A stretch of DNA of 64,000 nt from Pictodentalium vernedei (lineage: Eukaryota; Mollusca; Scaphopoda; Dentaliida; Dentaliidae). The notes beneath the pieces were generated by a model. That model saw only the letters and a program-made list of their open reading frames with translations, was not told where the DNA came from and made no database searches. A program made the translations under genes and the position numbers. This document shows positions 36,701-48,700 of the stretch, one piece after another. Position 1 is the stretch's first letter; the number at the start of each line of letters is the position of its first letter. The DNA is taken from the NCBI GenBank assembly GCA_031216915.1, contig CM062289.1, positions 446,052,910 to 446,116,909 of the forward strand, read 5' to 3'.

Positions 36701-39700
36701 ATCTAGAGGTCACTGTAAATAAGCATACTAGGTTTCAAAGCAATCTAATCATAAATGTGCCCTGTAGGGTGAGCCAAAGGGAAATATTGTGGTCTGACTA
36801 AACTAAGTTCTAAGAATGTTGGCTGCGGCAACTTTTTTTGATGGAAATTGAAGAAAATCTATAGCTTCCATCTAGAGGTCACCCCAAACAAGCATGCCAG
36901 ATTTCAAAGCAATCCGATCATAAATGTACCCTATAGGGTGTGCCAAAGGGAAATATTGAGTCTTCTGACTAAACTAAGTTCTAAGAACGTTGGCCACGGC
37001 AACATTTTTTGACAGAAATTGAAGAAAATCGATAGCTTCCATCTAAAGGTCTCCCCAAACAAGCATACCAGGTTTCAAAGCAATCTGATCATAAATGGGC
37101 CCTGTAGGGTGTGCCAAAGGGAAATATTGAGGTTTGACTAAACTAAGTTCTATGAACGTTGGCCGTGGCTACATTTTTTGCCGGAAATTGAAGAAAATCG
37201 ACAGCTCCCATCTAGAGGTGACCCTAAATAAGCATACCAGGTTTCAAAGCAATCAAATCATAAATGTGCCCTGTAGGGTGTGCCAAAGGGAAATATTGTG
37301 GTTTGACTAAACTAAGTTCTAAGAACGTTGGCCGCGGCAACATTTTTTGACGGAAATTGAAGAAAATCGATAGCTCCCATCTAGAGGTCACCCCAAACAA
37401 GCATACCAAGTTTCAAAGTAATCTGATCATAAATGCGATCTGTGAGGTGTGCCAAAGGAAATTGTGGACGTACGTACTAACGTATGTATGTACGTACGTA
37501 CGTACGTACGTACGCCGACGGACGAGAAGTGATGGCAATAGCTCAGCTTGACTTTGTCAAGTTGAGCTAAAAATAGTAATTCAAATAATATATTCTGATA
37601 TTGTCTGTATTGGGTAAAGGGTTAATGTGACATTAACCTTTTACCCAACACAATAGCCATGTCATATTTATAGCAGTTATCATTAAAATTTTAAATTTTT
37701 AATTTCTGTCTCTTAGAGATAGCTTATGACCCCTAGTCAAGCTTGTTCCAATGAGGGACACAGATGGCAAAATGTGCCATGAACCAACGGCCCACTTCCA
37801 TCTCCATTACTGGTTCAAGGACGAATCACTCAGAAGTAAATATGCTCTCTGACGTTGGAAAAAAAAGTGCTGGTCACAATATGAGCACTACAAAACAGTT
37901 GTCAAACTTTAATAAACAGCTGCGCCATGAGCGCATGATACGCCCGTTATTAATTGTTTGTTTGTTTGTTGGTGGTTAACGTCACATATTTATGCACCAT
38001 GGCTAATCGTGACACAACATGGAGATGAAGTCAAGTTTAGTCAATCATTGATCAACATGTTGCCCATTTTAGAGGACTTTCACCCCAAGCATTGGTGACT
38101 GGGTCCTATTTTACTAGTAAAGCGGAACTGGTTTACCACAGTAAACAAGTGCTGCTTACTTCCCGGGGTTCCCACGGGGACCGTTATTAATTAAGAGGGA
38201 AGCCCACAATATGAGTATACATGTGTACTTGTCAGGTTTTTTTTTATATTCTTGTACAATAATCATAACCAACAACATACTGTGTTCAATAATTTGAAAA
38301 TAAAATTATTTGAATTTCGTGTATATATCTTATGTCTACAGAGATTATAACTTCAAGAAAAAATCAACGATTTTCTAAGTAATAAAGTCCCATAACTCTG
38401 GAATGACTAATCGAATGGTGACACCAACCGAAAGGGAGCTTCCTTCCATCAACATAAACCACCTACCACCTCTCGAGTTATTGTACAACATGTAAAAAAT
38501 CAACAATTTTCTAAGTAATAAAGTAACATAACTCTGGAATGACTAATCGAATGGCGACGCTAAACGAAAGGGAGCTTCCCTCCATCGATATACACCACCT
38601 ACCCAAAAATCACAAAAAACTCTTAAAGCGTTCTCGAGTTATCGTACGACGTGTGACCGGACAGACAGACGGACAGCGGTATACCATAATACGACCCGTT
38701 TTTTCAAAACGGGCGTATAAAAATGCCTTTCAGGTGACAATGTTTTGGAATGAGTTGAAACAGTTGCAGACCAATATGGCTGGGTAAAGGAACTGTTTTT
38801 AATCATTATTTTAAGTTCATAACATTTGAACAAAGCCCATCGATAATTTTGGAAGGTTCTTAAATGATAAGCTTAAGTCCTCACCTTTGCTTCAGCTTCA
38901 TTAATGTTAAATTCACTAGTTGTTTATTTTGTGGTTTTTTTTCTATGTTACTCGCTTATTTAGCGGTTTCTTTTGGTAAAAGGACTGTTTTTAATCATTA
39001 ATCATTAATTTAAATTCGTACCACGTTTAAAAGAATGCCCATAGATATTTTTTAATTGATTCTGAAATGGTATGCTCAAACTTAACATTTGCCAAATAAA
39101 TTATTATTTTTAATCAGTAAATGTGTTGGAACAACTTTTTGGCATGTGGTAGCCATGTCGAAATGATGTCACTGTGCCGCTCAAACCACCTAGACAAAAT
39201 TCACAGAATTAACAGTGCCATCGATGTGATGGCACATGTTCTGTCCTGGTTGATTCGGAATTTTGCTGTGATGGCACAGAGCTGTACTGTGCCTGGAGTG
39301 AATCAACGAGGCTCCTGGAATTCCCCTGGTTTAGGCTGCACGGTATATCGATAAAACGATACATACCGGTATTCAAACCAATATCGATTGAATACCGGTG
39401 TAATTACAAAAATATTGGTTTATCGTCATTATTTATTTTCCCACAATTTAATTTTCAAAATGTCTTGAGTTTTTTAACTGTAGCCCCGAATGAATATTAT
39501 CCCTTTTATATCCAAATAATTTTTAAAAATTCAACAAAACTATATCATGTGACCCCTCATTGGAACAAGCTCGATGCAATGAGGGGGTCACATGATATAG
39601 TTTTGTTGAAATGTTTGGGGAAAATCTGATAAACTAATTTTGAAAATAATAAATTGTGATATCGTCTGCGTTGGGTAAAGGTTTTTTTAACCGCATCATC

Positions 39701-42700
39701 AAGGCATGCTAATTCGTTCCGACTGTGAAGCCTCGAGTCTCGATTGTGGTACTTGTGTTCATATATCTGAACAGTTTTAGATATACCGGTATACCGCAGT
39801 ATTTTTGTTAATACCGATACTGGTATTCAGTTTAGAATATCGTGCAGCCCTTACCCATGGGGCCCAATGGGGAATTTCTCTGAAAAGAATTAGACAATAA
39901 CTAAATTTACAACACAAGATATATAGGTTCATACAAGTGAACCACATTAAAGAAATATCGCATGGCTTGGAGTTGACTACACCCATATAGTGCCCAGTGA
40001 GGTGGTGTAGTTCCCGCCGCAAAACGGAGGTAACTACACCACCTCACTGGGCACTATATGGGCGTAGTCAACGACAAGACATGCACTAATCCTTATATTA
40101 TAACGAACACCCATCAAGAACAACATCTGTCCGATTTGTTAATCTATTACCTCCTGCTCATCATCGCCAAATTGATTGTAGTTTAAATCACAATTTGAAG
40201 CTGTCATTCTCAGTACGAAAAGCTAACTTGGATTATTGATATGAGCAGAAGACAAATTTTGAATCGGTCGGCAAGGGTAAACAAAACATTTCCCCCAAAC
40301 GGAACTGTGTATTCTAGAATTGCGCAACTCGCGAATGAAAGCTAAAATTTTTGAAATTTGACAACGCAGTTTGATAATTTCCACACATTTGTCACACATA
40401 TACATTACCGAATGGGTCAGTACGGGATACAAACTGCGAAGATTCAAATGAATTCCATTATTTATTCGTTTACTGCCCAAAACATACAATTAAATAGCGA
40501 AATAATATGAGCAGCGAAACAAACGATTTTTCATATCCAAACGCATTCTCATGAAAGTTGGAGCCAGGTATAGATCATTCTCTTCAAAACGAGATATGGA
40601 TCATCTTCTCAAGCAATAAAATGAACACTTGGAAAAGGTGACTTCAACAATGGAAAAGCGATACATTTTTTCCACAATGATTTCTTTGTGGGTCGTTTTG
40701 TGGATGTTGTGCCTCTGAATCGATATTTGAATTTAGCCAGATTAGTTTTATTCGCCCAGTATGAAAAGAAAACTGATATAGTGGTGTGCTAAAAATAGAA
40801 AACGTGTAGTGCCTGGGTGTAGTGCCTGGTCAGTTCTGTGGATGCAAACTACACGAAATAGGGGTGTAGCATTCATCCAATCAGGAGCCTAGAAGGTCAC
40901 GTGAGATATAATATCTCACAATAATGCAGAAGTTAACATAAAAACAAAATGCAAAAGGCAAGAGCAATCTTAACTCTTTACCTAACACGAAAGAAAGACA
41001 ATACTTACAAACAAAATTCTTGAATACCGTATTTACGCTATGTATTGGGACAGCTAAAAATAATTATTTTCACAGGTGTCCCAATTCTTAGAAAATGGGA
41101 AAAGAACACAGCCTGGTCTTGATTTGATGCTGAATAAAGTTGTGTGTGATTCATTTTCCATCACTATATACAAAAATCTCCGTCCAATTTTTTTTATATT
41201 TTCATTTTTTGCTTCCAAAACATAGCTTATGATCCCTCATTGGAACGTGCGCATTGCGCACGTTCCAATGAGGGATCATAAGCTATGTTTTGGAAGCAAA
41301 AAATTTAAATTTTTAGTTACTCAAGAATTTTTTTAGGAATGTTGTCTGCTACTAGCGACAGGTCAACTGGAAACAAATCTCTTGAATGTCCCAAACTTTA
41401 GAGCATAAAAAAATATAGTTTTCTGGAAAAAATGTGTGTCCCAAATCATAGAGTGTCCCAATACATAGAGTAAATACGGTAACTCGAATTTACATTTTTG
41501 TGTCAAAAACATAGCTTAGAAATGAGCTCAATGATGTGATATAAACTATGTTTTTGAGGCAATAAACGTGAAAAAAAATACTGAAAATTGAATGTTAGTT
41601 TTTGTGAACAGTGCTAGCCGCTTTTTGCTGATGAGTGGGGTAAAGAGTTAAGCTAGAGTTTAATGATAATAATAATAATGGAAGAGCGGCTCAGAAGTAC
41701 TGTGGATCCCACTTAACTGGTAGAGTGCTAAATTATTTTTGGTCATTCAGATTTGTCCACGTCTCTTTGCCTTGTTACAATTTATGGGAGAGTGCCGGTT
41801 GGCACTCTCCCATAAATTGTAACAAGACAAATCCTCACAGACTAAATAATTTCCAATTCAAAAATTATATCACGCACATCCATAGAATATGATGCCATTA
41901 AGTTGCAGCACCTGCACTTCAGAATAAAGCCCAAATATGGGCTACCAGCACTCTACCAGTTAATTGGATATCTCTTGAATAACCCTGATAAGTGAATATA
42001 ATTTCCCAACACAAAACCATTTACCATACCTCCAATACAAATTTGACCTGTTAAATGAATATAGGTTCTAGAGTAAAATCCCGTTAATTGAATAAAAAAT
42101 CTTGTAACCTGTCAAGAAATTACCTGGACTCTCTCCAGTTTTCCTTGGTTTATAGACCTATTTGGCCTCAGTACATCCAATAGAGGCATTTAATCTATTA
42201 TATCCTGTCTGGCAGAGCTCATGGAGTTCTGTCAAACAAGATGCAAGATATAATAGAATAAATGCCAAGTTTACCTCTAGAATACAGAAAAGTGACACAA
42301 TCCCTGTTAATTGAATACTCCTGTTAATTGAATAATTCTCATTGGCAAAGTGGATATTCAATTAACAGGGTTCCACTGTATTTGCATCAGTATACGGTGG
42401 AATTTTGCTGATATTTCTTATTTCTCAAATGGAAAAAGTCCATTGTGGTAGATAGTGTTTAACATGTCTATCAGGAGTCAGATTCTCATGAAAGAAATAT
42501 CCCAAATTTCAAATGCACTAACTCTGTGTTGTGTTATTACAACAACTGATATATTGAATGATGATTTTGAGATACAGTGGAGCCCACTTAATTGGATATC
42601 TCTTAATTCTATATCCCTGTTAATTGAATATAATTTTCAAACACAAAACCATTTACCATACCTTCAGTACAAATTTGATCTGTTAATTGCATATGGGTTG

Positions 42701-45700
42701 TAGAGTAAACTCCTGTTAATTGCATATAAATTTTTGTAATACGTCGAAAACATTACTCTAACACGCACCAAATACTCCTCATTTATCAACCTTTTTGGCC
42801 TCACTACATCCAATACAGGCATTTATTCTATTAAATCTTGTTTGACAGAGCTCTATGAGCTCTGTCAAACAAGATATAATAGAATAAATGCTCAGTTTAC
42901 CTCCAGAACACAGGAAACTGACCAAATCGCTGTTAATTGTATACTCCTGTTAATTGAATAATTTTCACTCGCAAAAAGGATATTCAATTAAAAGGATTCT
43001 AATGTATTAGTAAGTTGATGTGCTGGTCCAATCTAGAAAACTGGTGTTATTGTTATGCTTCAGCCAAGTTTTTGTCATCCCAAGATGAAAATTTTGTATT
43101 TTTTATGGTGAAATTAAAGATAGACTTTAAAAAAATATTTCTTTGCTTTAATGAATCAATTAGTAACTACTTCAAACAGGGACTACAGCCCCAATATTGT
43201 AATGCTGCATTATGCATCCACAGAGAAATACATGTATATCTGTCATATTAACAGGTACAAAGTTTGGGGATGAGGCACATGTTATACTGGTCATTATGAC
43301 GGGCACCAACAGACTATTTGCAGGCATGATGCAGAACAGTTTATCAGTGATAATGACCAGCCGATGAAGTTCAAAGCCATCAAGAACCAAGTTGTATCCA
43401 TATTCACAACATTGCAGATTTTCAAACCAATCCACTGAATGAGAATTTATATAGGATACCTTAATTAAGAGCAAATCAGCTGTGTAACAGTCAGGCATAA
43501 ACTTTAACCTTTTGCGACTACGGTACATAATATTACGAACAGAGATTCCTGTGCGTTGTGACCATGGTACATAATATTACGTACTCCCGACTTTTAACGA
43601 TTGCATTTGACATCGTAAAGGCCGGATACTATGTGACGTTAAAACATCACGATAATCGTAGGCGGAAGGGGTTAAATTTACTAAGGCCCCACAAAGTATA
43701 TCTTCTGTTTCTCAGGCCATTTTTTTTAAATTGCATGTGAGTGGGCGTTTTTTTATTTTTGAATTATTTCTTTGCCATCAAAATTTTCAAGCTCTTGGTT
43801 TGTTTTACATTTTAGGTCTCATAATCAACAGAATAGCACATGTGGTAGTGTGTTTCGTCCCTAGAGTGCAAGATGGCTTTGCAATGCTTTAGCATCGCAA
43901 AGCCTTGTTGCATTCAAGGGACAAATTCATCAATTTTATTAACTTGGGTAAAATATCAGATGTAAACCATTTAATTATTATTTTTTTTAAGTTTGCATTG
44001 GATACAGAAAGAAAGCATGTGGCAGCCAAAAGGACCATGTGGGAAGGCCTGAGAAACAGAGTTTCAACTTTTTTAGACCCAAGATGGATTTTAACAAAAT
44101 ACAGTACTGAGATCACAAAAGTGGACAGAACTTTGACAGAATCACGGAAGAGTTCTGATCCAGTCGAAACACTTTGTCCGCTTTCTGCAACACAACACTG
44201 CAAAACCTCATATATTGAAGAAGATATGCATGAACACTGAATCGGAGATGTTATTCAGGGTTCATACAAAAATTTGCTCACAAAGTTCAAGGGTTTTTCA
44301 AGGGCTTCTTTTTTTTCAAGGGCTACATATACTATTCAGCTTGTTGTATGAGCTCTAAAAATCTAAGATTCATGTGACACGGATCTGACTTTGGAAGTCA
44401 GGAGTAATCTTGGTAAAACGTCCCATACTTTTTTATGTTTTTTTTAACTAAGCGACACGAGTGCAACAAACAAGTAAAAGGCGAGTACACATCTATTTAC
44501 AATGCCAAGGAAATAGCTTGGTATTCAAGGGTTTTTCAAGAGACGTCTGAAAGTTCAAGGGTTTCTCAAGAGCTAATTTCAAATTCCAGGGTTTTTCAAT
44601 AAAAAACTCATTTTCAAGGGTTTTTCAAAAGCTGTATGAACCCTGTTATTTTTTCTTCATGGTTTTGGTATCTTAGAATTTTCTCTACAAAATTTCCACT
44701 CACTGATGTTAATGTGTTGGCATCAAATCGTGATCCGAGTTTATAAGAGACCATAATGTTTTATCACCATGCAGTATAAAGTATGGGCTGAATTGTGGAC
44801 TCTTTTGTCTCCAAAAACAACCACCAAGGACCCCAAAATTAAACCATGTTGGACAAGCTAATATCATTACAAAAATCACATACTTCTTTCCTTTCTTCGA
44901 GCTCTAGGGCGATCTGAAGAAGGAGCTTTGTGGTTTCTTTCATCATCATATTCCCATTCATCTTAAAGTATTAAACATAAGTACATTAACCCTTCAACTC
45001 AAATTATACCGAATACTTGCAGTACTTTTTTCCAAAACGCTACTTATGGCACCTAAAAGGATCGAGCCTGATGCGCACATTCCAATGAGGTGTCATGAGC
45101 TATGGTTTGGAAGAAAAAAATTCTATTTTTATGAAGAAATAGAAATTCAATGACAGTTTATGAAACAATCTGTAAAATAGATTATTTATTTATTGATGTT
45201 TAAGGTCACATATTTATGCACAATGGCTAAACATGACCGTGTAAAATAGATATTTAAGAATAAACGAAACTGAAGAGGTGCATCTTATGCTGAGTTAACC
45301 CTGTGCTCATGGACATCAAGGTATGAAAAGTTCAAGGAGGACATTTTTCCCATAATGTTAACAAGCATTTTAACCAATTTAGTCTTGTTTGACAGAGCTC
45401 AATGAGCTCTGTCAAACAAGACTGAATTGGTTAAATTCCTTCTCAGAATTTTCCTTTTTTTTATTCATTTACAGATGTTCAAGCAGGGTTTCCGCTAGGG
45501 GAAAATTTGTGGGTCCGGTAGTTTAAAGAAAGTGAAACTCAGATGCCAAAGGCGTCTGCCGCACGTGCCTGTGTATAGAGGGAGGTCTGGAAATTTTGAT
45601 TCTTAGGTGCTCTCTGGTGGCCTCTGGGGGCATTCTGGTCGCTAAAATGCTGAATAAATTGAAGTGGAAAATATGTATTTTTTCCTCCTACAATTCTCTA

Positions 45701-48700
45701 AATTCCCACTGGACACACAATACTACATCTGGTCGGAGGTTTCATAAAAGTTAAAAAATTTATAGTAATTTCTATATTTTTTATACTTACCAATGACCCA
45801 GACATAGCTGGTGCTAACTCTTAAAATATAGGGCCAAACACAAATTTTGCCCCCCAATCCCCAAAATTTGCATCTAAAACCAAAGAAAACATGTCCTGAA
45901 AGGCCTTCCACACTTCGCCTCTACTGCGCATGCGCAGTGTCAAGGACGTTCTGAAATTGGCGCCATTAATCATTCTTATAACCAGTGCCTGGTAAGCGCT
46001 ATATACTCAGCGGGGAGGCAAGAGTTCCCAACTCCTGGGAGGGCCATCCCCGTCTGGGTCATTGGTAAGTATAAAAAATATAGAAATTACTATAAATTTT
46101 TTAACATTTTTATACTGTACCAATGACCCAGACATAGCTGAATAGTAAAAAGGCTGGAGGGCCAAGGACATAGAGCAAAATGGAATACGCTCAATAAAAT
46201 AAAATAGAGTCATCCCCTGTAGGGAAAAAGAAGTAATAGGCCTTACATATATCTTTCTTATTTATGATAAATTAGAAAGATACAACACCTTCCAAAATTG
46301 AGCTTCATACATCCATGTACTCTATTAATATCCAATATAATCCTTATACTAATAATTTTTAAAGTAAGCCAATAAATAAAGTAAGTCTAGAGAATAGAGA
46401 CTCTTATACTCCTAAAAGTGTCTGAGGATTGCATAATCATGTCCGTTGACATATGCAATATTCAAAAGCTATACTTTAAAAACTAAGACTTGAATGAATT
46501 TTAAAAACCTAAACTTCTCACTAAACAACCATCCCAATAACAGCTCAGAATTACTAACTCCGGAGGAGGTGTCCCCTTGTTTTCATAGTAAAACAGGTGA
46601 CCCAAGGAAACACCCTCCCCCACCCCCCCCCCCCCCCCCCCCTTTTTCTTGCCCTGGGTCAAATAGCCCAGAGCGAAGAGGGCAGCAGAACGGAGACACT
46701 GCCGAAACAGACAGCCTACCTAGCTATAGTAGCAACTGTTAAGTGAATGACATTCTGAGCAGTAGATAACAGACCTAACAATAGAGGCCTCCAGAAATGG
46801 ACTCGATATTTCTGAGATAAAAATTCATGAATGTGGATGGCTGAGCGCAATGAGCAGCCTTCAAAAATCTATAATAGCGACACTATTAATGTAAGCCCAA
46901 GAAGTAAAAGAACTCTTACTTCATGAGCCGAAATCTTAAGCACAACTGCTAAGTCAATGATATACCATAAGCAGTACCGATAGTTAATAGAATCCATTAA
47001 CAATAAAATGAAGCGTAACGTCCTTCTACAAGGCATCAAAGACAGAAGAAGCTTACGCCCATAGTAATAAACAGAAATCTGTTTATAAATACATAAACTC
47101 TACCCGGAAAGAGTAAAGGCCTATGCCCATATGAAGACGGAAGGACCTTAAAAATAATAGGTTCCGGATAATAGGAGCCTAACTCTTATGCAAAAATCCA
47201 ACCTAAATAGTAACGGAAGTAGTGATTCCGAAACTACGAAAGTGAAAATCATCCATCGATAGTGCATGAAACTCACTGACTCTACAGTAAAAGAGAAACC
47301 AACAGAATTACTGTCTAAAAGGTCAGAATTTGAAAACTACTGTTTCCAGAGGCTCAAATGATTACTTAGCTAAATAAGAACCGAAGTAAAATCCATATAG
47401 GAATTTAATCTAAAGATTCTAAGTCTATTTATCAAAAAGTTACTAACTGACTTAGATAAAGAGACATAAGACTCAATTGTAAACTATCGTAGAGTGCATA
47501 GGTATGAGGTAACATAAACCTATAACCTTAATAATAACAGGCTGCAGTAGATCTTGTGAAACAAGTATACTAAAAAATTGCAATGAGTGGTATGGAGGGA
47601 TCAACAATATGAACATAATGATCCCTACACCAACGACGGAAGAGCCTCCACTTTAGCCGCATAGAATAGCGAAGAAGAGGATCTCCTATAGTAAGAAATC
47701 GCATCCAAAGCTCGTCCAGTACAGTGCTTACAATGCAATACGGACCACACAACGGAATACCTGAAGGTTGCGACCTTGCGGGTTGTGATAAAGATGACAC
47801 GATTTACCCAGTGAAAAAAGATCCTCACATAGAGGAAGATTTCACGTTAAGACCCACAGTAGACAAGAGAGTAAATTACCCATGATCTCTGTGAAGATAG
47901 AGATGCTATCAACAGAAATGTATTGTGGTTGTTTATCTTAGCAATACCTGCTGAAACAACAGCGCCGGAGGATACGCATATCCTATCATTCCGTCCTATA
48001 GATCAATAGAGCGTTAACAACATTAGCTCAGAGATCTGGACAAGCCAACACATACGTCTGCAATTGATTAGCAAGCTGTGTCGTAAATAAATCATCATTG
48101 GGCGCTCCCATAGATAGCAAATCTGATTGAATACTTGTTTGTTGAGAGTCCATTCTGACAGCAACAAGCAACCCGTAAGAGAACAGGAGTCCGGTAAAAC
48201 AATCAGACGACCCGGAATATGACGGACCAAAACAGAACTTGGTGTACTATAACCAACAGACGGATTCTTTCCATTAAATTGAATAACGGAAACGAAAGAG
48301 TGCCTCCCTGGTTCCGGAGATACGCCACTACTGTCGAATTAAAGGACAGTATTTGGGCATGCGTTTCTGAATAATGTTCATGCAATGACATAAAGCAAGC
48401 CTAAAAAACATTATTCCGCGGAAGAAAACTGGTTGCTAAGAGACTGCGGAACCCAAAGACCCTGGCACTTCGAATCCGTAGGGATCAGTATTATATCCCA
48501 ATCTGTTTGACTGGCAACCTTCATAACAGCCACACTCGGGTCCGGCAACTGTGGTGGCACTCTCTGAGTCAACCACCAAATGTTTGCCCCAGTCTGAATC
48601 TCTTGTAACACTAGATAGACAAGAGAACGTGTAAATCGAGCAATTCATGGATTGTCGAAAAGTTGCCGTCGAAGAGAAGCTCCTCCGAGAACGAAGCGAC

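Noticed and set aside
38720..38790. Plus-strand exon-like string after a TTTCAG (WNELKQLQTN)
   Set aside because: It starts at the edge of a tandem-cored element, reaches a stop within 20 codons, and a related segment follows at 38975 without the frame.
43905..44240. 111-codon plus frame with a FLDPRW-like string, reminiscent of hAT transposases
   Set aside because: The string comes from the end of an AGGCC MITE (AACTTTTTTAGACCC) and the rest has no hAT dimerisation motif; coincidence.
46494..46742. Proline-rich plus frame near 46.6 kb
   Set aside because: The prolines are the translation of a C-run in the DIRS 3' untranslated part.
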